Below the pieces are notes generated by a model. It had not been told where the DNA came from. It did not search any database and was given only the letters and a program-made list of their open reading frames with translations. Of a DNA stretch of 64,000 bases, positions 45,248 through 53,896 are shown piece after piece. Numbering within the stretch: the stretch's first letter is position 1; every line of letters begins with the position of its first letter. The position numbers and the translations under genes are program-made. The stretch is from Plantactinospora endophytica (lineage in GTDB: Bacteria > Actinomycetota > Actinomycetes > Mycobacteriales > Micromonosporaceae): assembly GCF_016862915.1 (NCBI RefSeq), contig NZ_BONW01000004.1:248001-312000 (forward strand), written 5' to 3'.

Positions 45248-45445
45248 TCAGGGGAAGGTCGGCAGCGTGATCCTGACGAGGGTGCCGGTGTCGTCGTGCT
45301 CCAGTCGGACCCGTTGACCCAACCGGAGAAGGCGCAGGCCCGAGGCGTCGAACGCGGTCGCCGGAAAGCCGACCCGGGTGCCGTCGTCGAGCAGCAGCGT
45401 GCCGGTCCGGGTCTGCGGGTCGTAGTCCGCCACCGTGCCCTGCAT
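45248..45445 (-). CDS. Cold-shock-like small beta-barrel protein
   Basis: A 65-residue protein. MQGTVADYDPQTRTGTLLLDDGTRVGFPATAFDASGLRLLRLGQRVRLEHDDTG resembles a cold-shock domain (GxVxxYDxxxxxGxLxxDDG), but the RNP1 and RNP2 aromatic residues are largely missing. Nucleic-acid binding is therefore unproven. The ATG at 45445 is 7 nt after TACGGT (leaderless); a GTG three codons earlier (45454) is the alternative. It is encoded just upstream of ppk on the same strand. Confidence 0.8.
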   Translation of the reverse strand: MQGTVADYDPQTRTGTLLLDDGTRVGFPATAFDASGLRLLRLGQRVRLEHDDTGTLVRITLPTFP

Positions 45446-45525
45446 GCCCAGCACCGTACACCGGTCGCCCGGGTGACGGGTCCGGCCGAGTGGGTGGCGC
45501 AGCGCCGACGACGGCAGTTCGGTGC

Positions 45526-45557
45526 GGGTCAGCGGGTCAGCGGGTCAGCGGGTCAGC
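45526..45557. repeat. Four 8-bp tandem repeats
   Basis: GGGTCAGC is repeated four times without change from 45526 to 45557, overlapping the stop codon of cofC. It is a simple sequence prone to slippage. Confidence 0.8.
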
Positions 45558-46200
45558 GGTCCGCGCCGGCCGGTGCCGCTCGTCTCGTCACCGCAGTGGT
45601 GTGCCGGCCGAGACCGAGTACGGCCGCCGCCCGCAGGTCGGCCGGGGTGTCGACGTCCCGGCGCAGGGTGGGCCAGGCGCCGGTGAGCGGACGGGCGCCG
45701 GAGGACGCGTGCGCCGCCGCCGAGTGCGGGCCGAACCGGGGGTCCAGGGCGGCGCCGGTGGCGGCGGTGAGCAGTACCGTGCCGGTGCCGGGGGCGTCCG
45801 CGACGAACCGGCGTACCCCGGGCGGCCCGGCCTCGGCGGCCCGCAGCGCCTCGGCCAGCTCGTTCGGGCGCAGCGCCGGCAGGTCGGCGGTGAGTGCCGC
45901 CACCGGGCCGCCGGAGACGAGTCCCGCACCCCGGGCGAAGGCGGGATTGAGCCCGGCCGTCGACGGCTCCGGCACGATCCGGACACCGGGCCGGCCCAGC
46001 GTCCGGGCGGCCTGCGGGTCGCCGGTCACCACCAGCAGTTCCCGAACCGCCGCACAGGCCAGTACGGCCTCGACGGTGTCCTCGGCCAGCGCCAGGGCGA
46101 GCAGTTCGTGCGGTACCCCGTGCACCGCGCCGCGCAGCCGGCTCTTCGCCGCGCCGAGGCGCTTGACCGGCACCACCACGGTCCAGTTCCGCTCTCCCAC
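45553..46200 (-). CDS. cofC: Phospho(enol)pyruvate/2-phospho-L-lactate guanylyltransferase CofC/FbiD
   Basis: A 215-residue MobA-like nucleotidyltransferase: WTVVVPVKRLGAAKSRL (nucleotide-binding start), ALAEDTVEAVLAC, ELLVVTGDP, VALTADLPALRPNELAEAL (metal-binding Asp) and FVADAPGTGTVLLTA. It makes the guanylated pyruvate/lactate precursor of coenzyme F420; in actinobacteria the preferred substrate is phosphoenolpyruvate. The other F420 genes are not in the window. GTG 46200 is 6 nt after CAGGAT, so it may be leaderless. It is divergent from plsC. Confidence 0.92.
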   Translation of the reverse strand: MGERNWTVVVPVKRLGAAKSRLRGAVHGVPHELLALALAEDTVEAVLACAAVRELLVVTGDPQAARTLGRPGVRIVPEPSTAGLNPAFARGAGLVSGGPVAALTADLPALRPNELAEALRAAEAGPPGVRRFVADAPGTGTVLLTAATGAALDPRFGPHSAAAHASSGARPLTGAWPTLRRDVDTPADLRAAAVLGLGRHTTAVTRRAAPAGADR

Positions 46201-46355
46201 ACGACAATCCTGCCAGCCCTGCGCCGCCGGCCGGGATGTGGCGTTCCCCGATCCGGGGGCACCCCTGGCTGGCCGTACCCGGGGCGAGCAGGCATGATTT
46301 CGCTGCGGGCGGACCCCGGTCGGGCCGCGCCAGGATGGGACGACGAGGAGGCAGA

Positions 46356-47198
46356 GTGGCACGGCGCAGGCTGGGATTCTGGCGACGGTTCGCCGTGTCG
46401 GTGGTGAAGCCGACGCTGACCGTCTGGACCCGCCGCGACTGGCGGGGCATGGAGCACATCCCGTCGTCCGGCGGTGTGATCCTGGTGCCGAACCACCTCT
46501 CCCACTTCGACCCGCTCGTCTCGGCGCACTACATCTACGACGCCGGCCGCTGGCCCAGCTACCTGGGCAAGGCGAGCGTCTTCAAGGTGCCGGTGATCGG
46601 GAAGATCCTGCTCAAGTGCCGGCAGATTCCGGTGGAGCGCGGCACCGTCGACGCGGCCCGGTCGCTGGACGCGTTGGACCGGGCGGTCCGGTCCGGTGCG
46701 GCAGTGGTGATCTATCCGGAGGGCACCACCACCCGGGAGCCCGAGCTGTGGCCGATGCGCGGCAAGACCGGCGCCGCCCGGCTCGCCCTGGCCACCGGTG
46801 CCCCGGTGGTCCCGATCGCGATGTGGGGCCCGCAGCGGATCTTCGACCCGCGCACCAAGAAGTTCAGCCTCCGGCCGCGTACCCCGGTGACGGTGGTCGC
46901 CGGCCCGCCGGTGGACCTGAGCCGGTGGGCCGGAGCGGCGCCCGGCAAGGCGGTGCTGGACGAGATGACCGACGCGATCATGCTGCGGCTGCGGGACATG
47001 CTGGCCGAGATCCGCGACGAGACGCCGCCGCCGATCTGGTCGCCGCAGCAGAACCGCCGTGTCGAGGAGCAGCAGAACCCCGGTGCCGACGGGCAGCAGA
47101 ACCTCGGTGCCGACGGGCAGCAGAACCTCGGTGCCGACGGGCAGCCGGGCGGGCGGACCGAGGAGCAGCCGGAGCGGCGTACCGGGGACCGGGCATGA
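46356..47198 (+). CDS. plsC: 1-acyl-sn-glycerol-3-phosphate acyltransferase (PlsC family)
   Basis: The 280-residue protein has the acyltransferase motifs [10 protein letters not shown] (H-x4-D), [22 protein letters not shown] and [11 protein letters not shown]. It acylates lysophosphatidate in phospholipid synthesis at the inner membrane. The C-terminus ends in a hydrophilic tail with three 8-residue repeats (QQNPGADG, then QQNLGADG twice), which is not part of the catalytic fold. GTG 46356 is preceded by GAGGAGG. The stop overlaps gpsA by 4 bases, so phosphatidate and glycerol-3-phosphate synthesis are coupled. Confidence 0.93.
   Translation: MARRRLGFWRRFAVSVVKPTLTVWTRRDWRGMEHIPSSGGVILVPNHLSHFDPLVSAHYIYDAGRWPSYLGKASVFKVPVIGKILLKCRQIPVERGTVDAARSLDALDRAVRSGAAVVIYPEGTTTREPELWPMRGKTGAARLALATGAPVVPIAMWGPQRIFDPRTKKFSLRPRTPVTVVAGPPVDLSRWAGAAPGKAVLDEMTDAIMLRLRDMLAEIRDETPPPIWSPQQNRRVEEQQNPGADGQQNLGADGQQNLGADGQPGGRTEEQPERRTGDRA
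47070..47141 (+). repeat. Three in-frame 24-bp repeats in the plsC tail
   Basis: Units start at 47070, 47094 and 47118 (CAGCAGAACCCCGGTGCC, then two with CTC in place of CCC). Each encodes QQN(P/L)GADG. Near-identity at DNA level indicates recent expansion. Confidence 0.9.
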
Positions 47199-48190
47199 GC
47201 CACGCCGTGGTGCTCGGCGCCGGCTCCTGGGGTACGGCCTTCGCCAAGGTGCTCGCCGACGCCGGCCGGGACGTGGTGATTTGGGCCCGTCGACCGGCGG
47301 TGGCCGAGGCGATCCGCAGCACCCGGACCAATCCCGACTACCTGCCCCAACTGCGGCTGCCGACGGCGGTACGCGCCACCTCCGACGCCGCCGAGGCGAT
47401 CACCGGCGCCGACCTCGTGGTGCTGGCGGTACCGGCGCAGACCCTGCGCGGCAACCTGGCCGAATGGGCCCCGCACCTCGACCCCGACTCGACGCTGGTC
47501 TCCCTGATGAAGGGCATCGAGCTGGGCACCACCAAGCGGATGAGCGAGGTGATCGTGGAGACCGCCGGGGTGGCGGCGGACCGGGTGGCGGTGGTCTCCG
47601 GTCCCAACCTGGCCGCCGAGATCGCCGCCGAACAGCCCGCCGCGACCGTGGTCGCCTGCACCGACACCGAGCGGGCGAACCTGGTGCAGGCGTCGGTCAC
47701 CACGCCGTACTTCCGGCCGTACACCAACGACGACGTGATCGGCTGCGAGTTGGGCGGTGCGGTCAAGAACGTGATCGCCCTCGCGTACGGCATGATCACG
47801 GCGATGGGGTTGGGCGACAACACCCGGGCGACCCTGATCACCCGAGGGCTGGCCGAGACGGCCCGGCTCGGGGTGGCGCTCGGCGCCGACCCGCTCACCT
47901 TCGCTGGCCTGGCCGGCCTCGGCGACCTGGTCGCCACCTGCTCGTCGCCGCTGTCCCGGAACCGGACCTTCGGCGAGCACCTGGGCCGGGGCGAAACCCT
48001 GGAGGAGGCGCAGGCGGCGACCCGGCAGACCGCCGAGGGCGTGAAGAGCTGCCTCGCGATCCGCGACCTGTCCCGGGCGCACGGGGTGGAGATGCCGATC
48101 ACCGAGCAGGTCGAGCGGGTCTGCCACGAGGGCGCCGACCTGAGTTCCGCGATGGCCGTGCTGATGAGCCGCAAGCCGAGGCCCGAGTGA
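47195..48190 (+). CDS. gpsA: NAD(P)H-dependent glycerol-3-phosphate dehydrogenase GpsA
   Basis: GpsA reduces dihydroxyacetone phosphate to sn-glycerol-3-phosphate for phospholipids. The 331 residues show the Rossmann motif [32 protein letters not shown], the catalytic lysine in [17 protein letters not shown], and [24 protein letters not shown]. It begins inside the plsC stop (ATGA). Confidence 0.97.
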   Translation: MSHAVVLGAGSWGTAFAKVLADAGRDVVIWARRPAVAEAIRSTRTNPDYLPQLRLPTAVRATSDAAEAITGADLVVLAVPAQTLRGNLAEWAPHLDPDSTLVSLMKGIELGTTKRMSEVIVETAGVAADRVAVVSGPNLAAEIAAEQPAATVVACTDTERANLVQASVTTPYFRPYTNDDVIGCELGGAVKNVIALAYGMITAMGLGDNTRATLITRGLAETARLGVALGADPLTFAGLAGLGDLVATCSSPLSRNRTFGEHLGRGETLEEAQAATRQTAEGVKSCLAIRDLSRAHGVEMPITEQVERVCHEGADLSSAMAVLMSRKPRPE

Positions 48191-48222
48191 CCGGGGTCGG
48201 TGCCGACCGAGGGGAGAAGACG

Positions 48223-49353
48223 GTGTCCGACCGCTCCGACTACGGCGACGGCACCCGGGTCGTCCACGCCGGGCTGCCGGAGCCGGTGCCAGGGCAGCCC
48301 TTCCTGCCCGGTCCGGTCTTCGCCGCCCCCTACCATCTCGACCCGGCGATCGGCCCGGAGGCGACCCCGAACGGGTACGGCCGGCCGGACAACCCGACCC
48401 GGCGCGGGCTGGAGTCGGCGATCGGCGAACTGGAGGGCGGCAACTGTCTCGCCTTCTCCAGCGGACAGGCGGCGATCACCGCCGTACTGCTCTCGGTGCT
48501 CCGGCCCGGTGACACCGTGCTGCTGCCCACCGACGGCTACTTCCCGGTACGGGCGTTCGCGGCCGAGACGCTGCGCGGGATCGGAGTACGGGTCGACTTC
48601 GTACCGACCGCCGGGCCCTATCCGGCGTTCGACGGCGTACGTCTGGTGCTGGTCGAGACGCCGGCCAACCCGGGCCTGGACGTCTGCGACATCGCCGACC
48701 TGGCAGCTCGGGCGCACGCCGCCGGGGCACTGCTCGCGGTCGACAACACCACCGCGACGCCGCTCGGCCAGCGTCCCCTCGACCTCGGCGCCGACCTGGT
48801 CGTCGCGTCCGGCACCAAGGCGCTGACCGGCCACTCCGACCTGCTGCTCGGTTACGTGGCCAGCCGGACCGCCGGGCTGCTCGACACGATCCGGGGCTGG
48901 CGGACCACCACCGGCTCGATCCCGGGCGCCTTCGACGCGTGGCTGGCGCACCGTTCACTGGCCACCCTGGACCTGCGGCTGGCTCGGCAGAGCGCCAACG
49001 CGGCGGCGGTGGCGGCAGCACTCCGGGCCCGGCCGGACGTCTCCGCCGTGCGCTGGCCGGGGCTGGCCGACGACCCGGCGTACCCGATCGCCAGCCGGCA
49101 GCTCCGGCGGATTCCCGGGATCGTCGCCTTCGACCTCGGCGACGCCGACCGGGTGGCCCGGTTCCTCACCGCCAGCCGGCTGGTCTTCGCGGCCACCTCG
49201 TTCGGCGGCCTGCACACCAGCGCCGACCGGCGGGCGCAGTGGGGGGACGACGTCTCCGCCGGCTTCGTCCGGCTCTCCTGCGGCGTGGAGGACACCGCCG
49301 ACCTGGTCGCCGACCTGGTCGCCGCGCTCGACGCCGCCGGTGGTGGCGCGTAG
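48223..49353 (+). CDS. Cystathionine gamma-lyase-like PLP enzyme
   Basis: A 376-residue Cys/Met-metabolism PLP protein: TRVVHAGLPEPVPGQPFLPGPVFAAPYH, YGRPDNPTRRGLE, SSGQAAITAVLLSVL, VETPANPGLDVCDI, and the PLP lysine in VVASGTKALTGHSDLLLGYV. This family cleaves cystathionine to cysteine, 2-oxobutyrate and ammonia, or makes cystathionine; the direction cannot be told from sequence. The released 2-oxobutyrate would feed isoleucine synthesis. The start is GTG 48223 after GGGGAGAAG; a GTG at 48187 overlapping gpsA is less likely. It follows gpsA by 32 bp. Confidence 0.88.
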   Translation: MSDRSDYGDGTRVVHAGLPEPVPGQPFLPGPVFAAPYHLDPAIGPEATPNGYGRPDNPTRRGLESAIGELEGGNCLAFSSGQAAITAVLLSVLRPGDTVLLPTDGYFPVRAFAAETLRGIGVRVDFVPTAGPYPAFDGVRLVLVETPANPGLDVCDIADLAARAHAAGALLAVDNTTATPLGQRPLDLGADLVVASGTKALTGHSDLLLGYVASRTAGLLDTIRGWRTTTGSIPGAFDAWLAHRSLATLDLRLARQSANAAAVAAALRARPDVSAVRWPGLADDPAYPIASRQLRRIPGIVAFDLGDADRVARFLTASRLVFAATSFGGLHTSADRRAQWGDDVSAGFVRLSCGVEDTADLVADLVAALDAAGGGA

Positions 49354-49402
49354 CGCCGCGACCCGTCCGGGCGGGCCGCGCCCGGAACCCGGGTGCGGCG
49401 CG

Positions 49403-50098
49403 GTGACTCGACCCGGCGTGAGGACAGCGCTGCGGATCCTGCCCGCCCTCGTCGCCACCGGCCTGCTGGCCGCCGGCTGCACCGACCCGGCCCCCGACAC
49501 TCCGCCCGGCCCGACCGCGACCGTCAACCCCGGTTCCGGCCCGGCAGCGGGCGGCACCCCGGAGTCTGGCCAGCATGGTCCGGCGGCGAGCGGCAATCCG
49601 GGGTCCGGCCGGGATGGTCCGGCGGCGAGCGGTCCGGTACCGGCCGGTGCCGGGACGACGATCTCCTGCGCGCACGTGATCGACCGGTCCGAGGCGCCAC
49701 CGGAGGGCTGGACGGTACTGGCCGACGCGGTGGCGCTCACCCCGGACCGACTCCAACCGTCCTCGACCGGTGGGAGCGACCCGGCCCGACTCTTCGCCAA
49801 GACCGGCCTGCTCGTACGCGCCGACGCCCGCGTCGACCTGATCGTGCCGGCGACCTCTGCTGGCCGGCCCTGGATCGGCTGGGGCAGCCCGGCCCGCCCC
49901 GCCCGTACCCTGCACTTTCCGGGCTGCGCCGCCGAGTCCGGCTGGCTCGCCTTCGCCGGTGGCTTCTGGGTCGACGCGCCGGCCTGCGTGCCGCTGACGA
50001 TCCGCTCCACCGGACGCGAGCAGCAGTCCCGGCCCGAGGAGCTGACCCCGATCGAGGAGGTGGCCCGGATCGAGGTCGGCGTCGACTGTCCGGGGTGA
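49403..50098 (+). CDS. Putative lipoprotein, function unknown
   Basis: A 231-residue protein. The N-terminal signal peptide ends in a lipobox (VATGLLAAGC), so the mature protein is probably lipid-anchored. A linker with repeated GPAASG/NPGSG units (about residues 30-75) follows, then a domain with three or four Cys (ISCAHVID, FPGCAAESGW, APACVPLTI, VGVDCPG). No catalytic motif is recognised. The start GTG at 49403 is chosen because it gives the shortest complete signal peptide; GTG 49418 and ATG 49340 are in frame too. Confidence 0.72.
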   Translation: MTRPGVRTALRILPALVATGLLAAGCTDPAPDTPPGPTATVNPGSGPAAGGTPESGQHGPAASGNPGSGRDGPAASGPVPAGAGTTISCAHVIDRSEAPPEGWTVLADAVALTPDRLQPSSTGGSDPARLFAKTGLLVRADARVDLIVPATSAGRPWIGWGSPARPARTLHFPGCAAESGWLAFAGGFWVDAPACVPLTIRSTGREQQSRPEELTPIEEVARIEVGVDCPG

Positions 50099-50439
50099 CC
50101 GAGCGGCTGCGGTCCGGCGCGGTGTGCCGGCGGGATCGGCCGGACGATGCGGTCGGCACGGACGTGACCAGGGTCGGCTGGGGCGGCGACGTCGACTGTC
50201 CCGGGTGAGCGAGCACGATGCGGTCACACCCGGGCGACGGGGCAGGCGGTCGGCGTTGCCGGAACCGGGCGAATGTCCCGTTTCCGGCGACGGTGAGCCG
50301 GCAACCGGCAGCCGACCGTGACGTCCCGGCGGGCGGGCAGGGGGGTGCGGGACTACCCCGGGTACGGCAGGGTATGGACATCGGTCGGCTGGCGGTCGGA
50401 ACCCGGCCCCGGCTCGGCCGTCGTACCGGGAGGCACACC
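50099..50439. other. 341-bp gap with a duplicated gene-end sequence
   Basis: The last bases of the lipoprotein gene (GTCGACTGTCCGGGGTGACCGAGC-like, about 50085-50105) recur at about 50191-50212 with two changes. This suggests that a fragment of the gene's 3' end was duplicated. The rest contains no gene; GGGAGG before the ROK start is the only signal I can place. Confidence 0.5.
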
Positions 50440-51483
50440 ATGGCGAACTCGGAAGTACCGGTCGTGGTCGGGCTCGACAACGGCGGCAACAGCAACAACG
50501 CCACCGTGCTGGACGCGACCGGGCGGTTCCTGGTCGACCAGTTGGTCGAGAACCCGTGCCGGGTGCTGGAGGGGCCGGAGGCGGCGGTCGAGGCGCTCGC
50601 GGCGGCGATGGAGCAGGTGCTGGCGCGTACCGGTACCCGACCGGAACTGGTCCGGGCCGTCGGGCTGGACACTCCGGGGCCGGCCAGCGCCTCCGGGGTC
50701 ATCTCCTCGAAGGGCTCGACGAACTTCTCCCAGCCGGCCTGGCGCGGCTACGACATCCGCAGTGCCCTCGAACGCCGGCTCGGGCTGCCGGTGGTCTACC
50801 ACAACGACGGCAACGCGGCGGCGCTCTACGCCCACCACTCCTACTTCGGCGCCGACGCGCCGGAACGCTCGTCGGTCTCGGCCATCGTCGGCACCGGGCT
50901 CGGCGGCGGCGTGGTCGAGCGGGGGCAGGTGGTCACCGGCACCGCCGGGATGGCCGGCGAACTCGGGCACGTGCACATCCCGATGTTCGGCCTGCTCGCC
51001 GAGGGGCAGCCGGTACCGGCCTGCAACTGCGGGTTCGTCGCGGACGTGGAGAGCGTCGCCTCGCTCACCGGCATCCGGCGCAACCTGCTGCCGTACTGGC
51101 TGACCCGGTTCGCCGGGCACCCGCTCGGCGAACTCGATCCGGTACGCGCCGCCAAGCAGGTCCGGTCGTACGGGGTGGACGGCGACCCGATGGCGTTGCG
51201 GATCTTCGAGCAGCAGGCGATGGCGCTGGGCCGGCTCTTCACCATCGTGGCCAACTTCACCGACCCGGACGGGTACTTCGTCGGCGGCGGGGTGGTGGAG
51301 GCGACGCCGGAGTTCCGGGACTGGTTCCTGGCCACCGTCCGGGAACACACCACACTGCGGGCCGAACAGGCGGCGCGGGCCCGGTTCGCGCTGGTGCCCG
51401 ATCTCGACATGGCGGGTGCCCGGGGCTCCGCGATCGCCGCGTTGAAGCTGCTCGACGGGGCGGTCACCCCGGCACTCCGCTAG
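50440..51483 (+). CDS. ROK-family sugar kinase-like protein with altered zinc motif
   Basis: A 347-residue ROK protein: phosphate motif VGLDNGGNSNNATVLD, catalytic Asp123 in YHNDGNAAALYAH, and GTGLGGGVVERG. Most ROK kinases bind zinc with CxCGxxGCxE after a GH motif; here GHVHI (His177) is present but the loop reads CNCGFVADVE, with Asp202 in place of the third Cys. Metal binding may be altered or lost. The substrate is probably a sugar such as glucose, but this is open. ATG 50440 has GGGAGG upstream. Confidence 0.88.
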   Translation: MANSEVPVVVGLDNGGNSNNATVLDATGRFLVDQLVENPCRVLEGPEAAVEALAAAMEQVLARTGTRPELVRAVGLDTPGPASASGVISSKGSTNFSQPAWRGYDIRSALERRLGLPVVYHNDGNAAALYAHHSYFGADAPERSSVSAIVGTGLGGGVVERGQVVTGTAGMAGELGHVHIPMFGLLAEGQPVPACNCGFVADVESVASLTGIRRNLLPYWLTRFAGHPLGELDPVRAAKQVRSYGVDGDPMALRIFEQQAMALGRLFTIVANFTDPDGYFVGGGVVEATPEFRDWFLATVREHTTLRAEQAARARFALVPDLDMAGARGSAIAALKLLDGAVTPALR

Positions 51484-51625
51484 CTACCGTACGTGTCGAT
51501 GGTGCTGGGGGTAGTCGGCGCGGTAGGGCCTACCCCACCCTGATCCGCTCAGGGTCGCGGAACCCGGGGATCGGTCCGGGATCGCGCCGGATCCGTTGCC
51601 GTGCCGGCGCGACCACGCTGGTCAC

Positions 51626-52345
51626 ATGATGTCCGGATCCCATCCCCAGCCGTGGACCGCCCGCCCGCTCACCCTGGTCGCGGCGCTCGGTCTGTCCCTT
51701 ACGGCGGCCCTGGGCGTCGCGGCGCACCTCGCCCCCGACCCCGGGATGAGTCCGCTGTCCCTGACCATCAGCGACTACGCCGTGTCGAACAACGGCTGGC
51801 CGATGAACCTCGCGATCCTGGTCCTCGGCGTGACCTCGTTGGCCGTACCGCTGGCGTTGCGGGCCGCCCGGGTCGGCGTGGGACGTCTCGCCGAGGCGCT
51901 GCTGTTGGTCTGGTGCCTGGGGCTGATCGCCTCGGCGCTGATCCCGACCGACCCGATCGGGGTCGTCGAGCTGAGTACCCAGGGCTACGTGCACCGGTAC
52001 GTCTCGGTGGCCGCCTTCGTCGCCCTGCCGGTCGCGACGCTGCTGGCGATCCGGCGACTCGCCGCCGACGCGCGCTGGCGGGACGCCGTACGCCGGTTGC
52101 GGGCGCTCGCGGTGACCAGCGTGCTCGCCCTGCTCGCGCTCTACTACGTCGCGTTTCCCGGCGGCCGGGTGATGATGGGTCTGGTCGAGCGGATCCTGGT
52201 GGTGGTCGAGCTGGCGCTGCTGGCGGTCCTGGTCGGCCGGCTGTACCGCTGCACGGGTTCGCGGACGCGCTCGACGCCGAGCCGGCCGCCGAGGGTTGCC
52301 GGTGACCGGGCCGGGCAGGTTTCACACCTCACCTCCGCCCGGTGA
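51626..52345 (+). CDS. DUF998-type membrane protein
   Basis: A 239-residue protein with six hydrophobic segments. HPQPWTARPLTLVAALGLSLTAAL, SLTISDYAVSNNGWPMNLAILVLG, ASALIPTDPIG and STQGYVHRYVSVAAFVALP fit the DUF998 family of integral membrane proteins of unknown function. ATG 51626 or 51629 may be used; CACGCT lies 6 nt before the first. The C-terminal ~40 residues are hydrophilic and Arg-rich. It is convergent with the Thg1-like gene. Confidence 0.8.
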   Translation: MMSGSHPQPWTARPLTLVAALGLSLTAALGVAAHLAPDPGMSPLSLTISDYAVSNNGWPMNLAILVLGVTSLAVPLALRAARVGVGRLAEALLLVWCLGLIASALIPTDPIGVVELSTQGYVHRYVSVAAFVALPVATLLAIRRLAADARWRDAVRRLRALAVTSVLALLALYYVAFPGGRVMMGLVERILVVVELALLAVLVGRLYRCTGSRTRSTPSRPPRVAGDRAGQVSHLTSAR

Positions 52346-52352
52346 CGCCCAC

Positions 52353-53108
52353 TCAGGACCGGGTGGTGGCGATCCGTTCGACCAGGTCGCGGTAGTCGGC
52401 CTTCATCGGCAGCTCGCGCTCGATCCGCAGCCGGCGGCGGGTGGTGACCGCCTCGGTGCCGCGCACCGGGTCGTGGCCGGGGCGCTGCTGGCTCTCCCAC
52501 CAGAGGCCGACTCCCCGGCGCTGCCAGGCGGGCAGCTCGGCGAAGTTGATCCCGTGCTGGAACAGCAGCTCGTTCTTCTCCGACGTGCTTGCCCCGTCGA
52601 GGGTCCGAGTGGCGTCCCGGGCGGAGTGGCCGGCCTGGCGCAGCGTCCAGTAGCACCAGCCGTTCAACGCGCAGCGGGCCGCGTCGGACTGCCGCCAGGA
52701 GAAGTAGTCGACCACGTCGCCGACGTCGACGCCCAGCCAGAGCCGGGAGTCGAAGTGCGCCGACTCGCCGGCGGCCCGGGTGAACTCGGCGCTGGCGATC
52801 CCGGCCGAGATCGACACCAGCTTCTCCACCCCGCCGCCGAACAGGCCGTGGTCGGGGGCAAGCAGCACCGAGATCTCGTCGCTCTCGGTGTACGCGTACC
52901 GCGCGCCCAGCTCGGTCAGCAGCGTCCGGGCGGTGTCGACCATCAGCTCCCCGAACCGGGGGTCGAACGGCTTGTCGAAGTGTTCCTCGGTGAACCGGGT
53001 GAAGCCCCGGCCGTCCAGCCGGAGCACCGTCCAGGCGCCGGGCAGCACCCGCAGCGAGTGGAAGTACTCCCGGGCCCGCTGTCGCGACTCGAACTCGTCG
53101 TCCCGCAT
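52353..53108 (-). CDS. Thg1-like 3'-5' nucleotide-adding enzyme
   Basis: The 251-residue protein has the tRNA(His) guanylyltransferase fold. VLRLDGRGFTRFTEEHFDKPFDPRF holds the metal-binding Asp32, and YAYTESDEISVL holds Asp77 and Glu78, equivalent to the two-metal catalytic set of eukaryotic Thg1. The C-terminal signature STSEKNELLFQHGINFAELPAWQRRGVGLWW is also present. Thg1-like proteins add nucleotides to the 5' end of RNA in the 3'-5' direction; bacterial and archaeal members can repair truncated tRNAs. It lies 15 bp downstream of an HD gene in the same operon. Confidence 0.9.
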   Translation of the reverse strand: MRDDEFESRQRAREYFHSLRVLPGAWTVLRLDGRGFTRFTEEHFDKPFDPRFGELMVDTARTLLTELGARYAYTESDEISVLLAPDHGLFGGGVEKLVSISAGIASAEFTRAAGESAHFDSRLWLGVDVGDVVDYFSWRQSDAARCALNGWCYWTLRQAGHSARDATRTLDGASTSEKNELLFQHGINFAELPAWQRRGVGLWWESQQRPGHDPVRGTEAVTTRRRLRIERELPMKADYRDLVERIATTRS

Positions 53109-53123
53109 CGTCGCTCGCTCCGG

Positions 53124-53714
53124 TCAGTCGGTCGGGTAGCGGGCCTGGAAGTCGAGGCGCGCGTCGGCCTGCTCGGCGATCCGGCTCAGGACGTCGTCGA
53201 GTTCCAGGAACGCCGCCCAGCGCTGCTGGTCGCCGACGACGGCCAGCCGGTCCACGACCCGGTTCTCCAGGTCGGTTTCGCGCCGCCCCTTCCAGACCTT
53301 GTCGGCGAGGCTGACCAGCAATTCCTCGATCGTCACGTCCGGGGAATCCCAACTGGCGTGGGTGGCGGCGAACCGGGCCAGGTCCGGATGGACGCCGTAC
53401 CCGAGCAGGATCTCCTCCCCGGCGGGCTCGTGCCGGGAGCCCGGTCCGGAGAGTTCCTCGGGGTGGCGGGTCTTGCCGATGTCGTGGGTGGCCGCGCCGA
53501 ACAGCACCGCCCGGTGGTCGACGGGAAGGTCGGGGTGGCGCTGCCCGAGCCACTCCAGGAGTTGCGCCGCGACGTCGTGCACCGCCCGCAGGTGCGCGGC
53601 CAACCGGGCCGGGGCGTGCAACGCGAGAAGCAGTTCGGCGGCCTCCGCCGGCAGTGGCCGCAGCGGCGGCGTACCGGGATCGGCGAGGGCGCGGTGCAGT
53701 GGGGTGGCGGTCAC
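53124..53714 (-). CDS. HD-domain phosphohydrolase
   Basis: A 196-residue HD protein. His in LRAVHDVAAQLLEWL, the HD pair in GAATHDIGKTRHPEEL, RHEPAGEEIL and LADKVWKGRRETDLE supply the metal ligands. HD enzymes hydrolyse phosphomono- or diesters (nucleotides, 2',3'-cyclic phosphates). The start is taken as GTG 53714, 8 nt after TAATGT; ATG 53726 is four codons longer. It is the first gene of a two-gene operon with the Thg1-like gene, which suggests processing of RNA ends before or after 5' addition. That link is inference. Confidence 0.85.
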   Translation of the reverse strand: MTATPLHRALADPGTPPLRPLPAEAAELLLALHAPARLAAHLRAVHDVAAQLLEWLGQRHPDLPVDHRAVLFGAATHDIGKTRHPEELSGPGSRHEPAGEEILLGYGVHPDLARFAATHASWDSPDVTIEELLVSLADKVWKGRRETDLENRVVDRLAVVGDQQRWAAFLELDDVLSRIAEQADARLDFQARYPTD

Positions 53715-53896
53715 GACGATCAACATTAGCGACGCGGCCGGGAGCCGTCGGCCGAGTTTTTCCCGGGGTCCTTGGACCGCCACACCCCCTGCCCGCCGAC
53801 CCGGACCGGCGGAACAGGGGGCGTGGGGCACCGGAGCTGGGCGGGCCGAGCCTTGCCGGGGGGACGCAGCTCGGTGACCGCCTGACCTCCCCCCGG

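Noticed and set aside
42831-45317. An 828-residue open frame antisense to ppk
   Set aside because: Its composition mirrors the ppk codons (Val/Gly/Arg/Asp-rich, no motif), and ppk itself is unambiguous.
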